From Chryseobacterium sp. UBA6632 (GTDB taxonomy: Bacteria; Bacteroidota; Bacteroidia; Flavobacteriales; Weeksellaceae), in the NCBI GenBank assembly GCA_002455915.1, contig DKLU01000455.1, positions 1-7,484 of the forward strand: a DNA stretch of 7,484 nucleotides, given 5' to 3'. This document shows positions 1-6,778 of the stretch, in pieces. The number at the start of each line of letters is the position of its first letter. The first letter of the stretch is position 1. The notes beneath the pieces were generated by a model that worked only from the letters and a program-made list of their open reading frames with translations, did no database searches and was not told the origin of the DNA. A program made the position numbers and the translations under genes.

Positions 1-35
1 AGAAACAAAAATTCAAGACTTGGAAACTCCGGCTA

Positions 36-157
36 AAAATTTAAATTTAATCCTAAAATTTCCAAAACTTGCGCGAATTGAATATTTGTTCTTTGATTCA
101 ATATTTCTGTCGCGCTTCTAACAGTGGAAATTTTTTAACGGATTAAGTTTAAATTTT
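36..157. repeat. Long imperfect inverted repeat with nested inner arms
   Basis: The left arm (36-64) and right arm (125-157) are imperfect reverse complements. Both contain TTTAAATTT- or TTTAAACTT-like tracts, a TAATCC/GGATTA block and an AAATTTCCA/TGGAAATTT block, with a few one- to three-base gaps. Nested inside are GCGCG (71-75) with CGCGC (111-115), and ATTGAAT (77-83) with ATTCAAT (96-102), around an AT-rich centre. The whole could fold as a long hairpin in RNA from either strand. No open reading frame is present. From memory, the sequence resembles intergenic repeats common in Chryseobacterium-like genomes, but I cannot confirm this. It lies just beyond the adhP terminator, so it is not needed for that terminator. 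The rest of 1-201 shows nothing else that I recognise. Confidence 0.6.
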
Positions 158-201
158 CTTAACACCTTCATTTCCTACGTCGTTTTTCCTTTTATAAAGT
201 T

Positions 202-233
202 AAAAAAGTTCGGCGAAATAAATTTCGCCGAAC
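202..233 (-). terminator. Intrinsic terminator of the alcohol dehydrogenase gene
   Basis: GTTCGGCGAAA (208-218) and TTTCGCCGAAC (223-233) form a perfect 11-bp stem with a four-base loop. On the minus strand the stem is followed at once by a run of six T residues (complement of 202-207). It begins about 20 bp past the stop codon of the minus-strand dehydrogenase gene. This is a textbook Rho-independent terminator for that gene. The plus-strand side has no T-run, so termination should be one-directional. Confidence 0.9.
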
Positions 234-253
234 CTCATAACATTCAATATAAT

Positions 254-1288
254 TTAATTTGATCCGGCAATATCAAGAACGATTCTGCCATCAATTTGTC
301 CAGCTTTCATTTTATCGAAAACATCGTTAATATCTTCCAGTTTTGCAGAAGTTACCGTTGCTTTCACCAAACCTTCGTTAGCAAAATCCAGTGCTTCCTG
401 AAGATCTTTTCTGGTTCCTACAATAGATCCTCTTACGGTAATTCTTTTTAATACCGTTTCAAAAATCGGAAGTTCGAATGATCCCGGCGGAAGTCCGTTT
501 AATGCAATGGTTCCTTTTCTCCTTAACACATCAATTCCCTGTTTGAAGGCAATTGGAGAGACTGCTGTGATTAGGGCGCCGTGCATTCCGCCAACTTCTT
601 TATGCAGATACTCTCCAGGGTCTGTGTTTTTTGCATTGACTACCAAATCTGCTCCTAATTTTTTCGCTAAATCTAACTTATCATCTGCTACATCAATTGC
701 AGCAACATGCATTCCCATTGCTTTTGCATATTGTACGGCAACGTGTCCCAATCCACCGATTCCTGAAATGGCTACCCACTCTCCAGGTTTTGTTTCAGTT
801 TCTTTCAAGCCTTTATAAACAGTAACTCCGGCACAAAGAATTGGGGCAATTTCTAAAAAGTTGACATCCGACTTTAAATGTCCCACATATCTTGAATCTG
901 CAATTACATACTCTGCGAAACCTCCATCTACACTGTATCCACCATTCTTTTGAGCTTCACAAAGGGTTTCCCAACCTGTGATACAGTAATCACAGCATCC
1001 GCAAGCAGAATATAACCACGGAACTCCCACCGCGTCGCCTTCTTTCACCTGAGCTTCTGGACCGCAGGCTACTACAATTCCTACCCCTTCATGTCCGGGA
1101 ATTAAAGGCATTTTGGGTTTTGCAGGCCAGTCGCCGTCAACAGCATGTAAATCTGTGTGACAAACTCCACAGGCGATTACTTTTACCAATACTTCATATC
1201 TTCCCGGTACTTTTACAGGAACTTCTTCTATTTTTAAAGGTTGTCCGTAGCCTTGAACGACTGCGGCTTTCATTGTTTTTGGAATCAT
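254..1288 (-). CDS. adhP: Zinc-dependent alcohol dehydrogenase, AdhP type
   Basis: This 344-residue cytosolic medium-chain dehydrogenase should interconvert primary alcohols such as ethanol and their aldehydes with NAD(H). The catalytic zinc ligands are visible as C43 (in GVCHTD), H66 (in GHEGVG) and C152 (in ILCAGVT). The structural zinc lobe has C96, C99, C102 and C110 in the usual C-x2-C-x2-C-x7-C spacing. The Rossmann fold has GIGGLG at 176-181, and D199 at the end of the second strand favours NAD over NADP. Length is normal for the AdhP/yeast ADH1 branch. Translation can start at M1 or at M6 (MKAAVV). I kept the longer form because the extra residues fit family members as I remember them; no Shine-Dalgarno sequence decides it. 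The gene lies downstream of the aldehyde dehydrogenase on the same strand, but the 383-bp gap suggests its own promoter. It ends in a strong terminator. The family call is very secure; the natural substrate is not. Confidence 0.95.
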   Translation of the reverse strand: MIPKTMKAAVVQGYGQPLKIEEVPVKVPGRYEVLVKVIACGVCHTDLHAVDGDWPAKPKMPLIPGHEGVGIVVACGPEAQVKEGDAVGVPWLYSACGCCDYCITGWETLCEAQKNGGYSVDGGFAEYVIADSRYVGHLKSDVNFLEIAPILCAGVTVYKGLKETETKPGEWVAISGIGGLGHVAVQYAKAMGMHVAAIDVADDKLDLAKKLGADLVVNAKNTDPGEYLHKEVGGMHGALITAVSPIAFKQGIDVLRRKGTIALNGLPPGSFELPIFETVLKRITVRGSIVGTRKDLQEALDFANEGLVKATVTSAKLEDINDVFDKMKAGQIDGRIVLDIAGSN

Positions 1289-1671
1289 ATTTTGATTTTT
1301 TTGAGTTAGTTTTTAGTTTTGGTTTTATATCTTTTGAATAGTTTTTTAACGCAAAGGACACAGAGACTTTTTTTTGCCTGTTAGACTCCACATTTTTAAG
1401 TTCGCAAAGGCGTTTCACTTAGCTAAGACGACAAAGATTTTTCCTACGTTTTTTAGCCTTGTCAAGGCTTATAAAGGTATATCATTCCCTACTTACCCGA
1501 AAAATTTAGGGTAAGGACAACGTTTGTTTGCGTGAGGGATAGGAAGGGTCTCGTTTGAAAAACGAGAGTGTGGAGCGAAGCGGAACACCGAAACGAAGTG
1601 GAGCCCTGGATAGCCCGACCGTTTTTCCCCGTTGCCGAGACGGGGAAAACGGGCACGCCCTAATATTTAAA
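1289..1671. other. 383-bp intergenic region: repeat-like clutter, no gene
   Basis: No convincing coding frame crosses this gap between the alcohol and aldehyde dehydrogenase genes. The part nearest adhP (1289-1345) is a T-rich leader (A-rich on the coding strand) and should carry the adhP promoter, but I found no clean TTTG/TAnnTTTG pair. At 1350-1357 and 1403-1410 the 8-mer CGCAAAGG occurs twice in degenerate 'CGCAAAG..ACA.AG' text, of a kind I recall from flavobacterial intergenic regions. Two small hairpins follow: AGCCTT/AAGGCT (1455-1469) and CTTACCC/GGGTAAG (1492-1515). Neither has a T-run, so neither looks like a terminator. The remainder (1521-1662) is the structured element listed separately. 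I see no obvious terminator right after the aldehyde dehydrogenase stop codon, unless that structured element serves as one. Confidence 0.6.
1521..1662. repeat. G+C-rich structured intergenic element, probably a dispersed flavobacterial repeat
   Basis: This stretch is clearly richer in G+C than the flanking AT-rich DNA and contains several helices. TCTCGTTT (1549-1556) pairs with AAACGAGA (1560-1567) around a three-base loop. TTTTCCCCGT (1623-1632) pairs with ACGGGGAAAA (1640-1649). GCCCG (1613-1617) can close that hairpin against CGGGC (1650-1654). GCGTG (1530-1534) can pair with CACGC (1654-1658) to close the whole as a branched fold, though it shares one base with the previous helix. The blocks GCGTGAGGGAT, GCCCGACC and GGGCACGCCC resemble intergenic elements I remember from Flavobacterium and Chryseobacterium genomes. 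That is memory, not a search. It ends about 10 bp before the aldehyde dehydrogenase stop. Strand, transcription and function are unknown; a structured RNA, a REP-like element or a 3'-end element are all possible. Confidence 0.55.
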
Positions 1672-3201
1672 TTAAAAGAAACCTAGTTTGTTTTTGTTGT
1701 ATGAAATCAACATGTTTTTAGTCTGACGGTAGTGATCCAGCATCATTTTATGGTTTTCACGACCGATTCCCGACTGCTTGTACCCTCCGAAAGGTGCTCC
1801 TGCAGGGTAAGAATGGTACTGGTTGACCCATACTCTACCTGCTTGAATGTGACGCGGAATATTGTACAGCTGATGTGCATCTCTCGTCCAAACGCCTGCT
1901 CCCAAACCGTAAATTGTATCGTTTGCGATTTTTAAAGCCTCTTCTTCATCTTTAAATGTGGTAAATGCCAACACAGGTCCGAAAATCTCTTCTTGGAAAA
2001 TTCTCATTCTGTTGTTTCCTTTGAAGATGGTTGGCTGAATATAATATCCGTTCTCCAGACCTTCACCAACATTGTTAACATCTCCTCCTACAAGCACTTC
2101 TGCACCTTCTTCTTTCCCTAATTTGATGTAAGAAAGAATTTTATCTTTTTGAATCTGAGATGCCTGAGCTCCCATCATCACCGTTTTATCCAAAGGATTT
2201 CCTACTTTAATGGCTTTTACTCTTTCTACCACTTTAGCAATGAAGGCATCTGCAATGTCTTCCTGAACCAATAATCTGGACGGGCAGGTACAGATTTCCC
2301 CTTGATTTAAAGCGAAAAGCACGGCTCCTTCAATAGCTTTGTCTAAAAATTCGTCATCCGCATCCATTACCGAACTGAAGAAAACATTTGGAGACTTCCC
2401 TCCCAATTCTAATGTTACCGGAATAATATTTTCTGTCGCGTACTGCATCACCAAACGACCTGTTGCCGTAGAACCTGTAAATGCCGCCTTGTTAACTTTC
2501 GGATTGGTAACTAAAGCTCTTCCTAATTCTGCACCGAAACCGTTAACAATGTTTACAACTCCCGAAGGAAGTAAGTCGCCGATCAATTCCATTAAAACCA
2601 TGATGGAAATCGGAGTGCTTTCTGCCGGCTTTAAAACGACACAGTTTCCTGCTGCCAAAGCCGGAGCCAGTTTCCAGACAGCCATTAGAATTGGGAAATT
2701 CCAAGGAATGATTTGAGCGATAACACCTAGTGGTTCGTGAACAATCAATGAAACGGTATCTTTATCCAGTTCATTGTGCGAACCTTCTTCAGACCTGATG
2801 ACCGAAGCAAAATATCTGAAATGATCTACTGCCAATGGAATATCCGCAGCTAACGTTTCTCTTACCGCTTTTCCGTTATCAATAGTTTCAACGGTTGCTA
2901 TGTACTCTAAATTCTGCTCGATTCTGTCGGCAATTTTATTTAAAATAATACTTCTTTCCGTCGCGGAAGTATCTTTCCATGTCTGGAATGCTTTTTCAGC
3001 TGCATTTACCGCCAATTCCAAATCTTCTTTTGATGAGTGAGCTGCCTGCGTAAAATTTCTTCCGTCAACCGGAGAAACAACATCGAAATACTGACCGTTT
3101 ACCGGAGCTATAAATTGTCCGTTGATATAATTATCATATCTGTTTTTGAATTCAGGCCACTTTAAAGTAGTCGCTGATTCTTGTTCTGTAAGTGTGCTCA
3201 T
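1672..3201 (-). CDS. Aldehyde dehydrogenase, ExaC/AldB type
   Basis: This 509-residue cytosolic NAD(P)-dependent enzyme oxidises aldehydes, probably acetaldehyde and similar short aldehydes, to carboxylic acids. Visible features are PWNFP with N168 for the oxyanion, K191 in VVLKPAE and FTGSTATG (241-248) for cofactor binding. E265 in LELGGKS is the general base, and C304 in GEICTCPSR is the nucleophile. FQEEIFGPV (402-410) and [13 protein letters not shown] (470-482) follow. The CTCPSR form after the nucleophile is typical of the ExaC/AldB branch, and the length matches. I chose the ATG at 3201. An in-frame ATG at 3234 would add 11 polar residues with no family counterpart and would fall at or upstream of the likely transcription start. 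The gene is divergent from an AraC-family regulator, and the intervening region carries 21-bp-spaced direct repeats suited to activation by it. The next gene downstream on this strand is alcohol dehydrogenase. Family very sure; substrate inferred. Confidence 0.95.
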   Translation of the reverse strand: MSTLTEQESATTLKWPEFKNRYDNYINGQFIAPVNGQYFDVVSPVDGRNFTQAAHSSKEDLELAVNAAEKAFQTWKDTSATERSIILNKIADRIEQNLEYIATVETIDNGKAVRETLAADIPLAVDHFRYFASVIRSEEGSHNELDKDTVSLIVHEPLGVIAQIIPWNFPILMAVWKLAPALAAGNCVVLKPAESTPISIMVLMELIGDLLPSGVVNIVNGFGAELGRALVTNPKVNKAAFTGSTATGRLVMQYATENIIPVTLELGGKSPNVFFSSVMDADDEFLDKAIEGAVLFALNQGEICTCPSRLLVQEDIADAFIAKVVERVKAIKVGNPLDKTVMMGAQASQIQKDKILSYIKLGKEEGAEVLVGGDVNNVGEGLENGYYIQPTIFKGNNRMRIFQEEIFGPVLAFTTFKDEEEALKIANDTIYGLGAGVWTRDAHQLYNIPRHIQAGRVWVNQYHSYPAGAPFGGYKQSGIGRENHKMMLDHYRQTKNMLISYNKNKLGFF

Positions 3202-3231
3202 ATACGTATGTTTTAATTTTTTATCTGTTAC

Positions 3232-3239
3232 CAAATTAC
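3232..3239 (-). promoter_or_regulatory. Candidate -7 box of the aldehyde dehydrogenase promoter
   Basis: On the minus strand the sequence GTAATTTG approximates the Bacteroidota -7 consensus TAnnTTTG. It would place the transcription start near 3227, about 26 bases before the ATG at 3201. No TTTG lies at the usual 19-base spacing; the nearest (3263-3266) is 23 bases away, inside the proximal operator repeat. A weak -33 region covered by an activator site is typical of AraC-controlled promoters. The assignment is tentative. Confidence 0.35.
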
Positions 3240-3257
3240 ACTTACCTGTGATATTAG

Positions 3258-3294
3258 AATAGCAAAATCGTACAAAAAAATATCAAAATAGTAC
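3258..3294. promoter_or_regulatory. Predicted AraC-family operator: two direct repeats, 21-bp period
   Basis: On the plus strand, AATAGCAAAATCGTAC (3258-3273) and AATATCAAAATAGTAC (3279-3294) match at 14 of 16 positions. They are separated by five A residues, so their starts are exactly 21 bp apart, two helical turns. AraC, XylS and relatives bind as dimers to direct repeats with this period. The proximal repeat covers roughly -31 to -46 of the proposed aldehyde dehydrogenase start. This resembles the overlap of the araBAD I2 half-site with the -35 region and suggests class II activation. The repeats end about 50 bp before the regulator's own -7 box, so autoregulation is also possible. Repeats and spacing are seen directly; the binding protein is inferred from the adjacent gene. 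Confidence 0.65.
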
Positions 3295-3345
3295 ATATCC
3301 TGAATTTTATAATTTCATTAACAAAATACTAAGCGCAGAAATTTC

Positions 3346-3353
3346 TATATTTG
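3346..3353 (+). promoter_or_regulatory. -7 box of the AraC-family regulator promoter
   Basis: TATATTTG is a perfect match to the Bacteroidota -7 consensus TAnnTTTG. It predicts a start near 3358, about 25 bases before the regulator's ATG. There is no TTTG at the expected -33 position (about 3323-3326 reads AAAA), so the promoter may be weak or factor-dependent. Confidence 0.5.
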
Positions 3354-3382
3354 AGTAGAGACGTAATCATAAATGTTTAGAA

Positions 3383-4303
3383 ATGAATGATAACAAGATT
3401 TTATTGAATACACCTGAATTAAAGCGGGAAAACCAGCTCATTCATTTGGTTGAAAATCAGACGAAATTCAATCTGAATAATTGTGAATTCAGCATTTATG
3501 AGACGCATAAGGCTGCTTTTGATGTAAAACTGCATTTTGAAACGATTGCATTTACCGCAATGCTTCGTGGTAAAAAATACATGAAACTGGATAAAACCAA
3601 CTATTTCGACTATTTTCCGGGAGAAAGCGTACTGGTTTCGCCTGGAGAAACAATGATGATTGATTTTCCTGAAGCAGATGAAACCCCGTCTCAATGTATT
3701 TCTTTAAGTCTGAATCCCGAATTTATTGAAGATTCTTTAAATCATTTAAATTATCATCTTCCAAAAATTGACGAGACTTCACATTGGAATATCGATCTTG
3801 ATGAATATTTTCTTTTTAACAATCAATCTTTAGCGTCTGCCACCAATAATATTATGCGCATTGCGATGGATGATAATTCTCAAAAAGATATTATGGCAGA
3901 TTTTGCATTGAAGGAACTTTTAATTCGATTGATGCAAACTCAAGCACGAAGTATGGTAGAGAAAAATATTGTAAAAAATAAATCAAGAATTGGATTTGTA
4001 GTGGATTATATCAAGAAAAATCTTCACCAGAAATTATCAATCGAAAGTATTGCTAAGTTGGCATATGTAAGCAAGTCGAACTTCTTTAAAATGTTTAAAG
4101 ATGAGTTGGGAACATCTCCGAATGAATTTATTTTACAGGAAAGAATCAGTCGTGCAAAAGAATTACTGGCAAGCCAAAATAGCATTAAGGAAACTGCTTA
4201 TCAGACAGGGTTTTCTGATGTTAATTATTTTACAAGAGTGTTTAAACAATTTGCAGGTGTAACTCCGAAAAGTTATCAGAATAAAGCGATTTCTATTAAA
4301 TAA
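3383..4303 (+). CDS. AraC-family transcriptional regulator, probably aldehyde/alcohol responsive
   Basis: This is a 306-residue DNA-binding regulator of the AraC/XylS family. The C-terminal domain (about 200-300) has two helix-turn-helix units. The first is SIESIAKLAYVSKSNFFKMF (219-238). The second starts near 267 and carries the family signature GFSDVNYFTRVFKQF (276-290) followed by AGVTPKSYQ. The N-terminal half (about 15-190) looks like the AraC_N type domain found in E. coli YqhC, which activates an aldehyde reductase gene. This likeness is by eye and less certain than the C-terminal call. Only two cysteines are present (C34 and C105), possible sites for electrophile sensing. The gene is divergent from the aldehyde dehydrogenase, and the 181-bp gap holds a predicted operator, so control of that gene is the simplest reading. 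The start is the ATG at 3383; a five-codon frame starting at 3373 overlaps it. The secreted hydrolase gene follows after 55 bp on the same strand. Confidence 0.93.
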   Translation: MNDNKILLNTPELKRENQLIHLVENQTKFNLNNCEFSIYETHKAAFDVKLHFETIAFTAMLRGKKYMKLDKTNYFDYFPGESVLVSPGETMMIDFPEADETPSQCISLSLNPEFIEDSLNHLNYHLPKIDETSHWNIDLDEYFLFNNQSLASATNNIMRIAMDDNSQKDIMADFALKELLIRLMQTQARSMVEKNIVKNKSRIGFVVDYIKKNLHQKLSIESIAKLAYVSKSNFFKMFKDELGTSPNEFILQERISRAKELLASQNSIKETAYQTGFSDVNYFTRVFKQFAGVTPKSYQNKAISIK

Positions 4304-4358
4304 AAACGCTCAAAATTCCAGCATTGTTTTTGCAGAATAATAAATCATTAAAAGCAAT

Positions 4359-5306
4359 ATGATGAAACCATTTATTATTCTTGTATTTTCGTTTTTCTTT
4401 GCATCAAATTTTGTGGATGCACAAACTACCAATAAGAATTTCATTTTATCAAAAGATGCAGAACAAATTGATCTTTGGCGAGGAAATATGCCTGATAAAG
4501 GCGGCTCAAAAAATGGAGAAATTATTAATGATAAAGGTTCCGTAACGAATGTTTCAACACCAAGATTGATTGTTCACCAACCTAAAAATCCCAACGGAAC
4601 CGCTATTTTAGTCATTAGTGGTGGTGGATATGCTCATATTGAACTCGGTAAAGAAAGTAACCCTACCGCAAATTGGCTGCAATCGGAAGGTATTACCGCA
4701 TTTGAACTGATTTACCGTTTACCACAAGAAGGTTGGAAAACCACCAATGTTCCTTTTGAAGACGCACAGCGAGCCATGAGATTGATTCGAAGTATGGCAA
4801 ATAAATATAGATTTGATCAAAATAAAGTTGGCATTCTAGGATTTTCTGCCGGAGGACATTTAGCAGGAATCACCTCTACTTTATTCGATAAAAAATTCTA
4901 CAAACCTGTGGATGCTATTGATTCTTTATCATCAAAACCGAATTTTGTTGGGCTGATTTATCCCGTTATTTCAATGCTTCCGCCAAATAATAAAACGCAT
5001 TCTTACAAAAGTATTTTAGGAAATAATCCAACCTTAGCACAACAAACAAATTTTTCTGTGGAAAAACAGGTTACTACAGATACACCTCCAACTTTTCTAG
5101 CTCAAGCTTTTGATGATCCTATTTCGCCCGTGGACAATAGTTTTTTGATGGAAGATGCTTTAAGAAAAGCTAAAGTTCCTGTTGAAATGCATATTTTTCA
5201 AGACGGAGGCCATGGCTGGGGTTTAGGAAAACAAGGAACTACTGTTTCTTCTTGGCCGAATTTATTTAAAAACTGGGCTCAAAGTAACCGATTCTGGAAA
5301 AAATAA
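4359..5306 (+). CDS. Secreted alpha/beta hydrolase (acetyl-esterase/BD-FAE-like)
   Basis: This 315-residue protein has a Sec signal peptide: a hydrophobic stretch at about 4-17 with probable cleavage after VDA, near residue 21. No lipobox cysteine or C-terminal T9SS domain is present, so it is probably periplasmic. The fold is alpha/beta hydrolase. SGGGYAHI (87-94) matches the HGGG-type oxyanion region, S163 in GFSAGG is the nucleophile, D252 or D253 in FDDPISPVD is the acid, and H285 in GGHGWG completes the triad. This pattern is that of the small carboxylesterases annotated as acetylxylan esterase, feruloyl esterase or BD-FAE proteins. It should cleave an acetyl or other short acyl ester; the substrate cannot be read from sequence. 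M1 and M2 are adjacent and equally plausible starts. The 55-bp gap after the regulator permits co-transcription. A link to the aldehyde genes is possible but unproven. No polysaccharide-utilisation genes are visible nearby. Confidence 0.9.
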   Translation: MMKPFIILVFSFFFASNFVDAQTTNKNFILSKDAEQIDLWRGNMPDKGGSKNGEIINDKGSVTNVSTPRLIVHQPKNPNGTAILVISGGGYAHIELGKESNPTANWLQSEGITAFELIYRLPQEGWKTTNVPFEDAQRAMRLIRSMANKYRFDQNKVGILGFSAGGHLAGITSTLFDKKFYKPVDAIDSLSSKPNFVGLIYPVISMLPPNNKTHSYKSILGNNPTLAQQTNFSVEKQVTTDTPPTFLAQAFDDPISPVDNSFLMEDALRKAKVPVEMHIFQDGGHGWGLGKQGTTVSSWPNLFKNWAQSNRFWKK

Positions 5307-5312
5307 AACAAA

Positions 5313-5340
5313 AAACCGAAACTATATTTAGCTTCGGTTT
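5313..5340. terminator. Hairpin terminator shared by convergent genes
   Basis: AAACCGAA (5313-5320) pairs with TTCGGTTT (5333-5340). Read on the minus strand the stem extends to 10 bp with one G-U pair and is followed by TTTGTTTTATTT, a good terminator for the HMG-CoA synthase transcript some 110 nt after its stop codon. Read on the plus strand the stem is 8 bp with a weaker tail (ATATTTTA), starting seven bases after the hydrolase stop. It probably serves both genes, more strongly on the minus strand. Confidence 0.75.
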
Positions 5341-5387
5341 ATATTTTAGAGATTACTTACATTTTATTTGAAATTGAAATATTTGAG

Positions 5388-5428
5388 ATTTTTCGACTTC
5401 ACTTAGTTTCGCTCAAAATGACAACTTC
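5388..5428. repeat. Fragment resembling a flavobacterial intergenic repeat
   Basis: The text TTTCGACTTC (5391-5400) followed by TTTCGCTCAAAATGACAA (5407-5424) resembles the 'TTTCGACTTCGCTCAA..TGACA' element that I recall as scattered between genes in Chryseobacterium and relatives. Only one copy is visible here. It lies in the 143-bp convergent gap between the hydrolase and HMG-CoA synthase genes. A short inverted pair (TTTGAG at 5382-5387, CTCAAA at 5412-5417) flanks it. The rest of the gap is AT-rich with no frame. Confidence 0.35.
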
Positions 5429-5449
5429 GTAAATTTTAAGTAGTAAATC

Positions 5450-6778
5450 TTAACCTTTAAAATCGTAATATCTTGCTCCTTTCAAAACAGGATTTTCTAA
5501 TTCTACAGATGTCAATCCGAAACCTGTATAATTTTCATTAACAGAAGTTTCCAATTGCTTTCTGTGAAGTTTCTCATACGTTTCAAAATTGATAGCCGTT
5601 CTGTTTTTTAAGCCTTCAAAAAGATTCCATTTTGCCACCACATTTTTCCAGTTATCAGAAACTTTTCCCGCAAAAACTTTAGACTTAGAACCACTTCCAT
5701 AACCCAAGAATCCAATTTCCTGACCTGCTAATTCTTCGTTCTCATTAAAAGAAGTCTGCAATGCAGAAAGCAAAGCCATAAAAATAGAAGCCGTGTACAT
5801 ATTTCCGATTTCTGAAGAAGCTCGTTGAGATTTTTCAATTTTATCATTAATAAACTGAATATAATCCTCTGATTTTGCCACTTCTTTTTGTTCTTCAGGA
5901 GTTTCGTAAGACAAGCCGTTTTCTAAACTGTAAATTTCTGTAAAAACTCTTTTTCCGTGGAAAGCATAAGGAAGATGGAAAATAAGATATTTCCAAGCTT
6001 CGTATGGTTTATTTTTTCCTGTAATTTCTTTGTAATGATCGTAAGCTTCTCTAATTCTGTCCTGATAACATTGATTAGAATATTGTCCGTCAAAAACAGG
6101 TTCGTCTGTAAAAACTTCAATTTTTTCAGGGAAGTTTTCAGGAGCGTTCGTTAAATCTTCTTTTTTGAAATGACGTCTTGGCTTGAAAAAATCAAAAACA
6201 CTTTCTGTAGCAACACCCCAATTGTTATCAATCTCAATAAGATCTGGTTTTGAAGACACCAAAACTGCCACGGCACCACCACCTTGAGTATATTCTCCTG
6301 AAGACGCCAGCTCATATTTAGCATAATCACTCGCAATGACGATCGCCTTTTTATCAGGATTTACCCTTACAAAATCCAAAGAATTGTGAAGCGCATCTAC
6401 CGCGCCAATACAAGCGAACGTAAGATCTACCACGTCGCAATTTTTAAAAGCTCTTTCTCCGAACTCACTTTCCAACACTTTTTCAACCATTTGCATCGCG
6501 TAAGAAGCCGTTGGTTTTGCAGCGTCCAAAGCACTTTCCGTTCCCAGATAAATTCTTGATATTTCTTTTGGATTAATATTATAATCTCTGATTAGCTTCA
6601 ATAAAGCTTCCGCCGCAAATGTGGCTGCATCTTCATGCACATCGGGAAATCCCATTTTATGTAATCCTAATCCTTTTTCCAGTTTTGCAGGTTCTATTCC
6701 TCTTTTTTCTGCTAAATCTTTTATTTCCAAATATAAAGTAGGCACAAAGTAGCTTGCTGCCTCTATTCCGAACGCCAT
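5450..6778 (-). CDS. Hydroxymethylglutaryl-CoA synthase
   Basis: This 442-residue cytosolic thiolase-fold enzyme condenses acetyl-CoA with acetoacetyl-CoA to HMG-CoA, the committed entry to the mevalonate route to isoprenoids, which flavobacteria use. The triad is visible. E81 in GTESALDAAKP is the general acid/base, C123 in LTFACIGA is acylated, and H268 in IFHLPYAFHGKR binds acetoacetyl-CoA. GNMYTASIFMALLSAL (325-340) and GYGSGSKSKVFAG (359-371) are further family motifs. The protein is longer than the roughly 390-residue Gram-positive form, mostly through insertions between C123 and H268 and in the C-terminal third. A role in polyketide beta-branching is the main alternative, but no carrier protein, ketosynthase or enoyl-CoA hydratase gene is nearby. 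The ATG at 6778 gives the expected N-terminus (MAFGIEAASYFVP). A 164-bp AT-rich gap upstream, with a 10-bp palindrome, suggests its own promoter. Confidence 0.93.
   Translation of the reverse strand: MAFGIEAASYFVPTLYLEIKDLAEKRGIEPAKLEKGLGLHKMGFPDVHEDAATFAAEALLKLIRDYNINPKEISRIYLGTESALDAAKPTASYAMQMVEKVLESEFGERAFKNCDVVDLTFACIGAVDALHNSLDFVRVNPDKKAIVIASDYAKYELASSGEYTQGGGAVAVLVSSKPDLIEIDNNWGVATESVFDFFKPRRHFKKEDLTNAPENFPEKIEVFTDEPVFDGQYSNQCYQDRIREAYDHYKEITGKNKPYEAWKYLIFHLPYAFHGKRVFTEIYSLENGLSYETPEEQKEVAKSEDYIQFINDKIEKSQRASSEIGNMYTASIFMALLSALQTSFNENEELAGQEIGFLGYGSGSKSKVFAGKVSDNWKNVVAKWNLFEGLKNRTAINFETYEKLHRKQLETSVNENYTGFGLTSVELENPVLKGARYYDFKG

Noticed and set aside
507..818. Plus-strand frame of 103 codons inside the alcohol dehydrogenase gene
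   Set aside because: It lies wholly antisense to a gene with intact catalytic motifs, and its translation is low-complexity with no domain signature.
1194..1418. Minus-strand frame spanning the adhP start and intergenic repeats
   Set aside because: Lysine/serine/arginine-rich translation of repeat-like AT-rich DNA that overlaps adhP in another frame; no sign of a real protein.
1455..1469. AGCCTT/AAGGCT hairpin as a terminator for the aldehyde dehydrogenase
   Set aside because: On the minus strand it is followed by A residues rather than T residues, and it is over 200 bp past the stop codon.
2339..2716. Plus-strand frame of 125 codons inside the aldehyde dehydrogenase gene
   Set aside because: Antisense shadow of a clearly real gene, without its own promoter box or recognisable motifs.
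3202..3234. Upstream in-frame ATG (3234) as start of the aldehyde dehydrogenase
   Set aside because: It adds 11 residues not typical of the family and would coincide with the predicted promoter -7 box at 3232-3239.
4302..4331. Possible bulged hairpin AAAAACGCT/AGC-ATT-GTTTTT after the regulator stop
   Set aside because: The stem is weak and interrupted, the T residues are used up in the stem, and no T-run follows; not enough to call a terminator.
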